From: Adiantum capillus-veneris | Lineage: Eukaryota > Streptophyta > Polypodiopsida > Polypodiales > Pteridaceae | Direction of reading: 5' to 3' | DNA: 64,000 nt | Assembly: GCA_014529385.2 (NCBI GenBank) | Contig: CM043950.1 | Coordinates: 157,891,545-157,955,544, forward strand | Shown: positions 46,118 to 58,889 of the stretch, in pieces | Layout of the letters: each line of letters opens with the position of its first letter | How positions within the stretch are numbered: position 1 is the first letter of the stretch | Notes under the pieces: generated by a model | The model's database searches: none | The model's input: only the letters and a program-made list of their open reading frames with translations | Told to the model about the DNA's origin: nothing | Made by a program: the position numbers and the translations under genes

Positions 46118-47150
46118 TGTTGGACGGACAGGCCGCGACGAACGTCGGCATAGCAAGAACTCACCTAACATATAATGTCAACTGAGGATGAAGCTCGACC
46201 CGCAGGCGCGTGGAAGCAACCAAATGGTGTTAACCTCTACTCGACCGACTAATGACTACTTCCTATAGAGATATCAAATCTACATGCCATCGGTTCTGTG
46301 AATGTGAGAGTCTCCTATGATGCTACCGTAAGCCAAAATCCCGTTAGACGTTCTCGAAACGTTACGAAACTTGAGGGATATGCTATCAACACCAATAGGC
46401 CACTCTCCCTAAGGTCCGTGGCCAAAAAAACCTACCCAATATCCTCCGTGCAGAAAACATGTAGGATGTCTGGCCAATTTTTGCAGGTCGACGTTTCCAA
46501 AAACTAAAGTGCCTAATGTGTAGCTCTACTTGCTCTGATCACGTGGATATGCTGAAATGAAAAAACGGACAACAGTTACTCACCGAATCTGCCAAAAGTA
46601 GCTCGCGGGTGAATCTGCCAAAACACAGACAAATGCGTGTGATGTAAGCATCAAAGCCTAGCTCTCCTCGTGGGCAACACACTGCTGCTCTCCGTTCGTG
46701 ATTCCGACCACCGTAGCTCTTGTAGTGTACAGACACACTCTCTCACTCTCTCACACTCTCCCAACGACATAGCAGAATAGATTATTATAAGTTTTGTTAC
46801 AAAGCTTTAGGTTTTGGTTTATATACTAAACCTTAGAAAACCTAATGTCCGGCCAAAATGACTTGATTTGTCCCTAGGCTTCTATAGAGCTTAATTACAA
46901 TACCGTGAGCTGGCTTTGCTCATCCAACAAGCATCTGTGGCCTAAATACAAGTGCCAACTTAAAATATGAAGTTCCCGTAAACATTACAAAAGTGGCCGT
47001 AATGGCTCAAAATGATAATAACGGGATATTTGATGATGTCCATGAGCTTGTATCTTCACATTACAGCATCCATCTTCGTCTTCATGACTTCATCAGCATC
47101 TTTATTTGGAATCTTTGTGGAAGCGTTGTTGAAAGGTTGATTTTTCAACA
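46118..47150 (-). repeat. LTR 3 of the array (outer 5' LTR)
   Basis: 1033 bp, plus-strand ends TGTTGGACGG and TTTTTCAACA. It aligns to LTR 2 along its length. It has a half-palindrome relative (ATGTAGGATGTCT) at 46459-46471 and is followed immediately by GTATG. Confidence 0.9.
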
Positions 47151-47155
47151 GTATG
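47151..47155. repeat. target-site duplication GTATG (right)
   Basis: Matches 13253-13257 and supports one insertion event for the outer ends of the 34-kb array. Confidence 0.7.
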
Positions 47156-47575
47156 CTAAGAAAAGAACATTCTCCCCAATAAAGGGCCTCTTTTTTGCTG
47201 ATTTGTGATAGCAGCTACATAGGGTTGAAGAGAGAACAGAGGAAGGTTGTACACATCTTTTTGCTCTTGAATCAAGTGCTTATTGCTATGTTGTTCTCTT
47301 CTCTATTGTTCCTATGCTTTGGCGTTGGTGCCATTGTGTGTGTGATTTTTGGGCTGTGTTTTGTGGTATAGAGAGGGAGAGAGAGTGTTGAGTGTCAATG
47401 GTGTGTGTGATTTAAAAAGTACGGGTATTGTGCAAGATTTTATTTGTTGAGGCATGTATATGCTTGTTGGTGTGCAGAATAGGATATATGTTATGGAATT
47501 TGTGTTGTTTCAAAGGTGTTTCTAAGAGGAGTGGGGTGTTGTGAGTATCTTGGGCTATTTTTGGGTATGTTCACA
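47156..47575 (-). other. possible LTR fragment of a further element
   Basis: Minus strand from about 47575 reads TGTGAACATACCC right after a purine tract GGAGAGGGGGA, as at a polypurine-tract/LTR junction. The rest is noncoding and T/G-rich. No partner LTR was found. Confidence 0.35.
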
Positions 47576-47787
47576 TTCCCCCTCTCCAACGTGCTAGAAA
47601 AATATGTTTCTAGCCCAAATAAAATTTGGTTAAACTAAAACATGAAATGGATACAAGGAGATTAGATTTATCCCTATGAACAAAGCTGGAGAATACTATG
47701 AAGGGGAAGAAGGAAACACAACCCTTTCAGTGAGATATAATGATGTAGAAACCATGGAAACACTGAACAATGAGGCTCGCATAGCTA
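47576..47787 (+). pseudogene. Ty3-type polyprotein fragment left of the Mutator-like insertion
   Basis: The frame ending E-T-M-E-T-L-N-N-E-A-R-I-A abuts the insertion. On the far side (58890) the same strand continues with T-K-E-V-W-E-S-W-G-K-L, part of a retropepsin. The two sides together give a Ty3-type protease region interrupted by the 11-kb element. Confidence 0.5.
47779..47787. repeat. 9-bp target duplication of the Mutator-like element (left)
   Basis: GCATAGCTA here and GCATAGCCA at 58890-58898, eight of nine identical. Nine base pairs is the typical Mutator-superfamily length. Confidence 0.75.
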
Positions 47788-48362
47788 GGGTGCTACCATT
47801 TAACAAGCCTTGAAAAGCGAGCGAGGGATACAAAGCGAGCGAGACAAATGAGTTGGAGATATCTTGTAGCTGAAATCCTAGGAATACTCGACTACGCTTA
47901 ACTTTATTTTTATTCCATGTTTGTATACAAACTGTGTACGCTCCATTTTCTTTTTTTGCTTATTCCTCAACACCATGCAAGAAATTTACTGAGCATTTTT
48001 AGTTCGAGGTTATATTTATCCCCACTCTCTCCTTAAGTTAGTACTTACCACACACTTTTTATTGATTAGCTCCAAGAGTGTGTTACTGAAGTGAGAAGAA
48101 ACCAAAGAGTCGCATAAAATTTATCAGTAGTAAAATGGCCATAGTCATCCGAAGGCCAACCCATAAACTACCTATATACCTGCACAACAATCATGACATG
48201 CTTTCCATATGTTTACGGCATAAAAACTTCTTTGTCATTGAAACCATAAACATTTAGCTTTTCAAAATAAGAAAGATTATAATTACAATCTTCTACAGAG
48301 ACACACATATAATCCACTCACACTTCTCATACATAGATCATGACTAGAGAGAGAGAGAGAGT
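47788..48362 (+). repeat. left terminal inverted repeat
   Basis: Starts GGGTGCTACCATTTAAC. It contains AAAGCGAGCGAG, TACTCGACTACGCTTA, TTACTGAGCATTTTTA and ends near CATGACTAGAGAGAG. Reverse-complement counterparts occur in the same order at 58485-58889, with indels that make this copy longer. Confidence 0.85.
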
Positions 48363-48834
48363 TCAAACATGAAAAATGACACTCTAAAATAATTAATGCA
48401 CAAAAGCAAACTTTTCCAGTTCACATTAAGGAAACAACCAAAAAGAATACTCTTCAAATTTCTTAGTGACTCAACACCTAAAGTTTGCCGACTAAAAGTG
48501 AGAGAATCTGGTTTGATTTGACTCATTGCAAAGAGCTTTTGTCTGCAAAAAAGTACACATAAATAACTTGGTTTGTCATTAAACATCATGATCTCCATAC
48601 ACCACCTAGGTTAAGTGGAAATAGAGAAAGAGGGAATAGAGGAAAGGGGGGGGGGGGGGGGGAGAGTAGGTTGTTGTGGATAGCTAGTACAAAAAAAGTA
48701 AGTTTCCAAAATAGGATATAGATGATAGATAAAAAGAAAAACATGCTTAAATCGCTAGCATATGTTTTCCATACAAGGCCTAAAACATCTAGTTCTATAT
48801 AGGATGAAGTTGATAGCTAAAAGGTGAAACTAGC
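48363..48834. other. subterminal stretch with poly-G
   Basis: Between the inverted repeat and the transposase stop. A run of ~16 G lies at about 48646-48662. No gene seen. Confidence 0.5.
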
Positions 48835-51800
48835 TTAAGCAGCCACTAGCACACGTCTTCCATGCAAGGCTTGGAATAACTCTATATTTGAGAGAGCAGC
48901 TTGATGCATAAATGCATGAACATTTGCATCCAATCCAAGAGTCCTTAAAAATACAAAGTATATATGCTTGCATGGAATATAAGTACTTGCCTTTGCATCC
49001 CGTCTCACAAAGTCCTCACATGTACACCGTGGAAATTGACTTATTGTGATGGAATATGAAATCCCACGTGCTTTTGATCCCTCTGATTCCAAGAAGAAAA
49101 TGTGCACTTCGTTTGGGACTATTATACTCTCTCTGAGAACGATTGCATGCATTTTAGTTTCCAAGCCAATCTTATCCTTGAAATCTTTGGTGAGTTTGCT
49201 TCTCCACTTGACCATTCTACCATCCCTCTTTTGTGGCCGTGCTGCACTTGCAGGAGGTTGAGATCGAAATCTTTCTACAACTACACCTTCTTGAGAGCCA
49301 TCATCCAAAACAAAGCCTAACTTTCGCAATAAACTTGTCTCTTCTAAAGATAGAAACATTCCCTTTGAGATGGGCCACACCTCAAGTGTAGGACTTGGTG
49401 GAAAAATAACAGATCCATGCACATTCCAAGCATGTTGTACATTGCTATTGCAAAACCAAATGACCTGCTCATGTGTGCCACCTGGGTATCCTTTTCTTCC
49501 CTTGAAGCAAGGGGCAGGAACACCATGCAATGTTGTTCCCCCGTTTATGTTGATCTCAACCCCACACCTCTCACTTACATCAACAAGAAAAATTTAAGAC
49601 CATAGAGGAAAGGCTAGCAACCAAAAAAGATAGATTCAATGTTGTATTTCTAACCTGTCTCCTTGATTAACCCAAAACAACTCACTTTAGCCTTAGGAGG
49701 TGCTCTCCTAATGGCCCAAGTGGTCTCTACAACTTCAGACTTCTTTACTTGCTGTACTTTGAAGCTTAGACATTGTGGATAGCTCTAGAGGTTGTGATGG
49801 TATTATATTCAGGTCTATGACTGTCAGTCTCATGAATCGGAGTTGAGTGATCCAACTTTCTTTTTCGACACAAACTTACTTGCTCCATGGGCTGTCTCAT
49901 ATACTCCGAAGAGGCAAGGCCTACTGCATCCAATGTAGAAGCAGTCAAATCAATAACCTTCTTCTCAATAGCTCGAGTTGTGTGTCCTTCCATTAGCCTT
50001 TTAGCTAGTTGTTTCAAGTCCGGACCAGTACCATGATATTTTCCATCCATAAAAGACTTATATTTTGCACTTTGCTACACTGCTAAGCATAGGTCAACAG
50101 CGGTAGCCTCATAGAATGAGACATACTTTTTTTCTCCATGTGCAGCACGAATACTTGCATGTTTAGATTCAGATAGGTTAGTTGATGGTAGAAATCCCAA
50201 ATCCTTGTGTTGTGTAAGAAATTGATCAATCCAATGTGATGCTCGTGCATCCCACCATGCAAGCCATAGCTGTAAGCTTTGTAGTTGTCCCTCAATAATG
50301 TGGTTGTCAGTCCAATAGTTTTGTATAGATTGCTTACATCGTTCCTTCTCCATCTCAGTAGGTGCACTTCTCCACTGCCTGCACATATACTTGTGCTCTT
50401 CTTGAAAGGCTAGCTTAATGCACTTCTTAGTGTGATCCACCATATTTGTCTCCCAGTGAAACTTGCAAGACCTCTCTTTCTCCTCCACCTTATTATTTGG
50501 ACCACGAAAGTAGACTGGGCACACTGCAATCCAATTTTGCTGAGCCTCATCTGACATGAAACCTCTAAATTGAGGAAGTGGAAAACCATTTTGCACCATT
50601 TGGTTGTTTAACATTTTCCAAAATTGAACCTGAGCATGGTGATCTTGCACCTTAAACTCACAAGTTGCGATTGTGAGCAACTCATGTACATGTGGATCAT
50701 ATACATGGGCTCCCATTGTGCACCACCCCTTCACCCGATGCACATGATCGAAATGCACCCATTGGCCCTCCAATGAGCCACCTACTTGCATTCGATTGAC
50801 AAGATCCACTCTTGAACCTGGACACTTAGATGACATCTTAAACACATGTGGCTGGCTATCATCACCAAGTTGATCAGGAAAAAGAACACTTTGGATAAAT
50901 GGATATATGCATCTTTGTTTCAGTCTCAAAATAGCATCCAACCCACTGTCCCCTTGAAGAAATCTTTTCTAGCAGCCTGGATGGACCTTCTGATTCGAGC
51001 TTTTTGAGAGATGGGAGTAATTTGATCTAGCACTTTATGCAAGTAACCCTCTGAAGAAGTCTTGTGAGAAGCACCATCCTCATGAATCAACAGCTCCATG
51101 ATCAAGTCCCTTGTGACTGAGACTTCAATTTGCTTGCATGTGCTAGAAGGCTCAATGGTTGCCCGTGTGAACACCTTATTGTGAACAACCTCCTCCACCT
51201 TTTTTGATAACCCCTTTGCCACTGGATGATTATGAAAGCCCATGTGTATGGCACATCTTGTTGTGCCATCTCTATCTTGAGGGATACAGTAGTATATGAT
51301 TGCTTGACAAGTTTTGATACATTCTGGTGATTCACCACAGTGCTTACAAAGAAGAACTCCATTTTCTTTGTTCAATGGTCCAACAGGTGGCGCAGATTGA
51401 TGCTTGCCTTTCCACTGAGTCTCGTTCACTGCTCCAAACATATCTACACAAGCACAATCAATGTTATAACACCTTAAGTGTCCACAAAACCTACTTATTC
51501 TCACTATTCCTTTAAAGGCATCAACAGAGCTGGTCTTGTATGTTGTCCAAATGTCCATCAAGCCTTTGCTCCATGCCTTTCATGTTAGAACCATCTTTGT
51601 AAGGTGTAAGATGAAACAAACAATAGCCATCATATTCAAGCGGAAGCTCATCAAGTTTTTGACTAACTTGTGTTGAAGAAAGAGCAACATGAAGAGAGCT
51701 AAACAGTGGAAGCTTCTGAAGACTTGAAAGAATGCTAATCTCTTTTTCTACTAATTTTTTTACTTGTCTCTTTTCTAGCTTGTAAACACCTCCATTGTTA

Positions 51801-52054
51801 TCATGAAGCTTATACCCATGACTTCCATCCTCTAATGAAACTATAGAAAGAGATACAACTACATCATCTATAGAAGTTGCTTCAGATAGAATAATGTCTT
51901 GGTCTACAAGTTGAAAATACTCCTTTAGAGCACTGAGACTAATATCACACATCTCTATGTCATATCGAATTGAGATAACTCTTTCTTCATATGTAATAAG
52001 AACTGAGTGAGGCATTGTAAGACTGAAGCATCCAGAGACAAATGCAGAGCTCAC
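48835..52054 (-). pseudogene. Mutator-like transposase with SWIM zinc finger
   Basis: Blocks in order on the minus strand. 52054-51521: N-terminal region. 51561-50926: Cys/His-rich finger (L-L-C-K-H-C...C) ending M-G-F-H-N-H-P, as in WRKY/GCM- or FLYWCH-like fingers of Mutator-like transposases. 50941-50075 plus 50050-49766: catalytic region (W-C-T-M-G-A-H-V-Y-D, F-R-G-F-M-S-D-E-A-Q-Q-N-W, N-L-S-E-S-K-H-A). 49530-48835: C-terminal SWIM finger C-T-C-E-D-F...P-C-K-H-I-Y-F-V-F. Frameshifts lie near 51550, 50940 and 49770, a TAG near 50065, and a likely intron between 49660 and 49580. DDE residues cannot be assigned by eye with confidence. Ends at TAA. Confidence 0.7.
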
Positions 52055-52536
52055 AACAAGATAGGTTCGCTTTTAATATCCAAAGCCAGATCCATAGAAA
52101 TCATTTTCTTGAGCCTTGAGAAAATGTTGAGAAAAAGGTTGGCATTAGTAATAAATGGGATGGCATTTAAAAAGTTCGTGCAATCATCTGTTTGATAGGG
52201 ACGGACCAGGATCTGTTCGTGCAATCATCTGTTTGATAAAAGAACACAATCCACGAGGAAAGTAAAAGCTTTTGTCACAATTTACGAGGAAAGTAGCTTT
52301 TGATTTATGTTCACTTAAATTTTAAAACATTTCCTTTTGGTCTATGCTCATTAAAGTTTTAAAGCATTTTTTTGTGAATATCAATTTTAATTTTTAAATA
52401 ATTTTGATTTTTAAAATATATTGTACAAAAGTCACGCTCTTGTCAAAAGCTCACCATTTTTGGTTGTAGCTAAATAAAGAACTAAACTTTGTTTTTGCAC
52501 TCTCCAAGAACTGCTCACAGGGGTCTGTGTTATTGC

Positions 52537-53324
52537 ATTTGGAGACGCTATTCTAACAAGGCCGGTGAGGAGAAATGAATCATTTTGTTTTCATCTGCTC
52601 ACCAAGGGTTTCATTGTTGCATTTGGAAAAGCAAATCTCATAGCGCTGGTGAGAGAGGGGACTTTATTTTGCTCACCAAGGGTTTTGTGCTTGCATTTGG
52701 AAACGCTTTAATGGCAGTGTTGGTGAGACAAGTGTGGAGTTAAAGGCTTTGAAATTTGAGGTTTTGAGGTTTTGAGGTTTTGAGTCCTCACCATAGCTTT
52801 GAGGTTTGCGTTTGGAAACGCAACTTGCAGAAGCTAGGTGAGGAGAGAAGCTGTGGGCAGATTTTCGCTCAAGGGTTTGACGTTTCACTCAACAAGGCTT
52901 TAACGTTTCACTCACCAAGATGTGGGAATTTCACTCACCAAGGCTTTGACGTTTGCATTTGGAAACGCAACTTGGAGAAGCCAGGTGAGGAGAAGCTTTG
53001 GAAACGCAACTTGGAGAAGCTAGGTGAGGAGAAGCTTTGGAAACGCCAGGTAAGGAGAAGCAGTTCGCAAATTTCAGCCAAGCAGTTCGCAAACTTCCGC
53101 CTATTCGCAGTTCAACAGTTTTTTAGATTTTCACATTTCGCTGATTTTCGCAGTCAAGCAGTTCGCAGATTTCTGCAATCTAGCAGTTTGCAGATTTTCG
53201 CAGTCCAGCAGTTTGCAGAATTTTATAGTCCAGCAGTTCGCAGATTTTTGCAGTTTAGCAGATCTTCGCAGTCCCAAGCAGTTCCAAATTCTCAGGTAAA
53301 ATCTATTTAATGGTTAGGCTAAAT

Positions 53325-53410
<86 letters not shown>

Positions 53411-53770
53411 GATGGGATCATTAAAAATGAAATAGGGTCGGAGTCGGAAATGACTTGGGCTACATGTTCCCTCTAACTGCCCTCCATTGCATTGCTTATT
53501 ATGACAATGGCTGCCGAGTCCCTTTTGCCCTTTTGCTTACTGACCCGCAGCAATAATTGAGAGAGAGGGAGGAGATTACTTCGTATTGTCGCGGTTGTCC
53601 TCTCAGTGACCAAAGGCAAGGGATCATGGCTCTAAGTTAATCTTTTGTATTTTGTACATGCAACTTTACGACACTTTATCCTTTTCTAAGCTGTGGTGTC
53701 CAAAGTAGCCAAAAGTTTCTCGCAACAAATTGTGTGCTCACCATGGGGTTGCATCTTGCGTTTCCAAACA
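52537..53770. repeat. repeated TTTGGAAACGC motif between the two divergent genes
   Basis: TGCATTTGGAAACGC or near variants at about 52537, 52621, 52692, 52804 and 52951, with an inverted-type relative (GCGTTTCCAAACAC) near 53757. Most copies are followed 15-30 bp later by GGTGAGG. Within 52950-53060 the unit shortens to ~43-bp tandem copies, then gives way to repeated GCAGTTCGCAGATTTT (53065-53285). It fills the space a bidirectional promoter would occupy. Confidence 0.75.
53325..53408. repeat. (GA)n microsatellite
   Basis: Uninterrupted GA dinucleotides upstream of the rightward gene. Confidence 0.98.
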
Positions 53771-53888
53771 CAAGTTTGAAGCCTCTGGTGAAGCAATGAA
53801 TTCATTTATTTTGCTCAAAAAATGACATCAGTGAGAAAGATCTGAAGCAATGTGGTTTCAACTCAAAGCTTCTGATTGCAGGTTCGCA

Positions 53889-56800
53889 ATGGGAAAATCT
53901 GCAAAGAGGAAGACAACAAAGTCAACATCCACTGAGCAAAGTCCCAACAAAAGTTTAAAGAAGAAACTGGCTTTTGTCTCAGTTGAAGCTGAAGAGATTG
54001 ATGTTGACACAAACCCTTTACCTCAACTAGCAAATGTCGTGCAGGACAAAGATGTAAACTCTGAAGTTATAGAGGATGATGATGAAGATGGAAACAATGC
54101 TCTTATAGCAAGTAATATCCAGCTAGTTGTAGGTGGTGATGTTATTGGTCATTGCAGGGTATTGCCAGCTGATAGGTGTCCTCGCATACCTCTATGCAGG
54201 TTACTACCACATGCCAAAGTAAGAGGTCTCCAAAAAGATGTAAGTTCACTTAAAATTGCATTTGCTACAGAGAACTATATGCCAGAGAAGGGAACGTTGT
54301 TGTCTCCACTTTTCTTTGCAATGGGGAAGAAACCTTGGTAACATATATTATTAAGGCTTCTTGGGATCCTATGTGGTTGGAAGCAGATATGGAGTTTGAA
54401 AAAGAGGTATCCTTAAAAAGAGAGCTGAAATTTATGTCAAAGAAAATGTTTTATGTGTGGGAGGGGAATCACAGGACAAAGGCTTGGATGGAAGTTATAA
54501 CCGAACTTTTTAAAGAGGATAAATCAAGACATGTGAGAGTTATGTGCACTCTCATAGATCCAAGGAAGGTCACAGAGATAGCCCTTCTTGCTTCTTTGCA
54601 ACGCATGAACATGTAAGTTGCTTTTTTTTTTGGTAATTTTGATTGTGCATTGTTCTCCCAAAGGTTTAATTAATAACTTATCATATCCTTCTTTATGCAA
54701 TAGGCTAAATGAGCATGCAGTGATTAAACCATTGCTTCGAGATGTGCTAATTAACACCAACAACATATGTGGGAGTGATACAAAAGAGTATATTGAGTCT
54801 CTAAAAGAGGAGGAGAATAAGTTAGTCAAAGGTTGTAGAAGCAAAGAGTCATGGTTTCCATTTTCGAGAGGTTACTTGGCAAGGCTTGTGTTTCAGGTAC
54901 TTAATTAATTTTTTTTTTGTATAGATAGATTTGGTATATGAAATTATAACTTTTATTTGTAAGCTATGTAAAGGTTGAATATAACAAGAAAGTTGCATCG
55001 GCAACGGAAACAATTGAAAGAACTATGCTAGAAGAACAAAGGGAGGATACATTACGAAAGGAGAAGTCAAAGATTTAGAAACGAATTTCGGATAGAATTG
55101 GCAAGGTGTGTTTATTTTCACAAAACAAGTAATTGAGTTTCTTTTTCATTTTGAGAATTTAGGTATATATAATTAAACTTCTGTCAGGTTTTACTTTGCA
55201 TACATCCCAAACTGGGTGAGCAATGGAAAAAGACATTGTTTGATTTTGCAATTTGAGGGTAAAGATTCATATGTGACATTGGAGAAACTTAGAATGCTTG
55301 CAACTTCTCATTTACAATTTGAAAAAAGAGTTAGATTTTTAAACTATTAGAAGCTCCAAGAATTACAAGGGAGCAATACTTGATACCTACAAGAGAAGCT
55401 GATTTTAAAGGGTAAGTCAATTTATGATCATTTAGAAGTATTGGAAGACATTGGTATGTCTAAATACTAAATTCATGTTTTTGCATGTTAATTTGTGACA
55501 GTTGGTTGGTGAGAGAAATCTTTCTAGATAGGGTTGAAAGTGTGGCCATGTCCTTACTTGAATCTTCACTTGAAAGCATGAAGGAGTCACCGACAATGCC
55601 ACTAGACCCTACTTTAAGAAAGTACTTTGATGGAGTGAAGTTGGAAGCCCGTAAGTATATGTTTCAAATGTTGAGAAGTAGAGATGCAAGAGGGGATCTC
55701 AAATCAGGAAAAAGTGGTAATGAGACAAAGGAGAATAAGTCCATGGAACTTGAAAAAGAGGCACAACGTGTTGTTTTTAGGTAAATTGAATGCTCTTTGC
55801 TTTGATTGTTTTTGATGTCCATTGATGTGAATGTTTTTTTTGAATATATGTGTCTATTTTAGGTATTTTAAACACCTTGTTGTCAAGAAGTTGCTTGGTG
55901 AAATACCAAGTGTTTGCAAGGCATGGTGTAAAGTGGGTGACTCTCCTCTATGCATGTTTCCTTCTACCATGCAAGGATTGAGTAAATGGGAGATAGAAAA
56001 CTATCTATGGTGGATAGACTTTCCTTCGGGGAATCATTTGGAGGAGGAGATTGATATGTATGAATTGCATGCTGGTAAGAGATCCACAGCTTCTACGGCT
56101 ACTTTGGACAAAGAGGCTACAAAGAAAGCATCAAAGAAAGACATCACTAGCAAATCAAGAGGTTAGTCTTTTCTCCTAAATACAACCATTTGATACAAGT
56201 GTTACAAGCTTTTGGGTTCTCTTTGAATGTGTGTTGTTTTATGGGTTTTCTCTATATTAGGTTATGGTGAGAAAGACATTCATACTCAAGAGATTGCAGA
56301 AATTCTTGTAGAAAGTGATAATGTATTAGGTGAGTTTTTTTAAAATCATGATATCTTTGTGTGCTCTTTTGATTTCCTAAAGAGTATTTATGTGTGTGTG
56401 TGTAACTTGTAGAAGAATCAACTCTTGCAAAGGAATTTGTGACATATATTCACAGTGGGCCATCAAAGATAGAATCTTATAGAGACACATGTTTTGAATC
56501 TATTTTTGGATGTTGTGTTGGTGATTATATTGAAATGGGTAGAGATTTTGAGAAAGGAAGAAAGAATGAGGCATATGGGAAGATGCATGAATTTTTTTGC
56601 TTGCATGCTTATAAAGACCATCATTATCATCATGGAGGGGAAAAAGTGAAATGGGCAGCAGGACTTGTTTTGATAGACTTTCCCACAAGTATGGTGGGAA
56701 TAGATGTTGGTGAGGAGGTTCCTTTGTGGGATATGTTGACAGAGGCTCATGTACGCTATGGTATCTCCATAAGGGCTGCTAGTCTTGCTGATGATGGTTG

Positions 56801-58116
56801 GTTGGTCATGATTAGCCCATTGGATGGTAATCCTACTTACATTGAATTTTTCTTAAAAGATTTTATTTTTTTTCTTTTCTTTTTTGAAAATTTTGTGGTT
56901 GAAACTTGTAGGTCCTTGCCTCACTTGGATTGAAAAGTATGCATATTGTCAAGGTCTAGTCGTGGCAAGAAGAGTGGTGATGGGAAGAAAAATACCATAT
57001 GGAGGTTGCAAACAAGGAGAAAACACTCGCAGTGTGAGTAATTGCTTAGCAATTGATAATACCAAGCTATAAAAGTAATGATTTGATGATTTAGTACTAA
57101 TACTTTTCTATTGTGATGTGCATGATAGGTACGATGCAGCATACTCATATTTGCTCATCGAATGGGTTACTATCCAACTTTGGATTTTGAGGATAGTAAA
57201 TCTCTTTCCAAAGTCAATTCATTGCAAAGTGATGATGATTTTTGGGCTTATTACATGCCTGAAGGCAAGAAGACACAACATCCACAATCCTCTAGATTGA
57301 TTTGTGGAGCAGTTCAAAAGAGTATGAGCTTCATGGCTTGCGTCCTGCGTACTTGTTGTTCTCCAGGGGTTTTAGTGATTGACATGGGTTGTGGTACGGC
57401 ACCACTATCACATGCAGCCATGATATTGTGATATACATGCTTTGCTTTTGACAATGATGCATCAATCATCAAGGATTTGGTGGAACCTATTAAGCTATCA
57501 AGTGAGAAGAGGCCAATTGCATCAAAGGAAAAAGAACATAGAAGAGGAGTGGAGGAGTTTGTGGTCAAACTGCTTGGAAATCCTTTTTTGATGGATGATT
57601 AGTAAGTTTTACATTGGGTGTCTCTTAGACCTATGCTGCTTACTTTGGATGCTTACTTGCATGGAATTTGACTTATAAGTAACCTCTTGGTACTTTCTTT
57701 ATTTAGTTTTTAGTCTTGAGATGGTGGATTGTGTGCCATAGACATGATGATGTTCTTTGTGGCCTTCTTTTGAAGTTAGATAGTCCTTTTATAATGTAGT
57801 TAGTAGCTATAGTATAAATAAGATTGATTTTCAGTCAATGCTCTTTCTTTATGTATGTTTGTTTATCAATGTGTATGTCATGAAAAGTTACTTTTTTCTT
57901 TGTGCATTTGTTAAGATTCAAGATAGGTATCATTGTGGATATAACATTGATTGTTATTGGTGGGAACACTTTCCCAGTACGCTTCCTTTTTATGCAGAGC
58001 TAGAGGCACAAAGAATGGCGGAAAATGACTCATTTGATGATGATTTTGTTGCTACTCCAAGGAGGAAAAGAAGCAAGTGTGATTTTGTTGATGATGAGTG
58101 TGAGGAGGATAAATAA
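53889..58116 (+). pseudogene. multi-exon ParB-like plus DNA-methyltransferase-like gene carried by the element
   Basis: Exons with GT-AG borders include 53889-54612, 54704-54896, 55502-55780, 55863-56161, 56261-56329, 56413-56826, 56912-57034 and 57129-57602, then a last part to TAA 58114. The N-terminus is basic (K-S-A-K-R-K-T-T-K). Next comes I-P-L-C-R-L-L-P-H-A-K-V-R-G-L (54189) and V-W-E-G-N-H-R-T-K-A-W (54448), the ParB/sulfiredoxin-type pattern (PhpxvR...GnHRxxA). Later, L-V-L-I-D-F-P-T-S-M (~56665) sits where beta-class amino-methyltransferases have DPPY. V-L-V-I-D-M-G-C-G-T-A-P-L-S-H-A-A then F-A-F-D-N-D (57367-57450) matches motif I at the C-terminal end, the permuted order of that class. 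A frameshift near 54285, a TAG near 55075 and a TGA near 57430 indicate decay. Confidence 0.55.
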
Positions 58117-58484
58117 TTGTACAACTTGAAAACATTTATCTGGATCTTTACTTTGATAGCATCTTATTGTAGTGCTCGCTAATTATGCTTTGATTTTAAG
58201 GGGTATGTAAGGTGTTATTATCGATTTTGAAAAACCAATTGTTGTCTCTTATGAATGGTAACCATGTGTTTGTGGATAAAGCAATTTATGTAAAGTGTGG
58301 TTGTTAATATGTAGAGTGTGGTTGTTAATATGTCCTTCTCAAGCAATACATCTACTTTGGTGTCTTTTCCATAGTATGGTCTCTTTGGTCTTAAATCTTT
58401 GTGTTTTTTTTTACATTAAAATCATGCTTTCTATTCTAATTTCTTTGGTTTTTCATCAGTTTCTCTTTGTTGTTTAGTTTGTTT
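58117..58484. other. 3' flank of the methyltransferase-like gene
   Basis: AT-rich sequence after the last stop, with a short direct repeat (GTAGAGTGTGGTTGTTAATATG-like, 58290-58335). No gene. Confidence 0.5.
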
Positions 58485-58889
58485 GTTACACACACTCTCT
58501 CTAGTCATGATCTACATCTGAGAAGTATGAGCGGATTATTTTTGTGTCTCTGTAGAAGATTGTAATTATAATCCTCCTCATGTCAGAAATATTTTTGTTT
58601 ATGGTTTAATGACAAAAAAGTCATGGATATTTATGCCTTAAACATATGGCAAGCATGGTAAGTACTAAACATATGGTAAGTACTAACTTAAGGAGAAAAT
58701 GGAGATAAATTTATTCTAGAATTAAAAATGCTCAGTAAATTCCCTACATAATGTTGAGGAATGATAAAAATAAAGCTAAGCGTAGTCGAGTATTACTAGG
58801 ATTTCAGCTACAAGATATGTTCAACTCATTTGTCTCGCTCGCTTTGTATCCCTTGCTCGCTTTTCAAGGCTCGTTAAATGGTAGCACCC
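58485..58889 (-). repeat. right terminal inverted repeat
   Basis: Reverse complement of the left repeat, ending GGTAGCACCC at 58889. It has several indels relative to 47788-48362. Confidence 0.85.

Larger units (their letters stand above)
47788..58889. mobile_element. 11.1-kb Mutator-like element with two divergent genes
   Basis: Long terminal inverted repeats (~400-570 bp, outermost bases GGGTGCTACC) flanked by a 9-bp duplication. Inside, a transposase gene is transcribed leftward and a multi-exon ParB/methyltransferase-like gene rightward. Between them lies a ~1.8-kb region with a repeated GGAAACGC motif and a GA microsatellite. It sits in the protease of a Ty3-type element. Frameshifts and stops in both genes indicate this copy is inactive. 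Confidence 0.8.
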
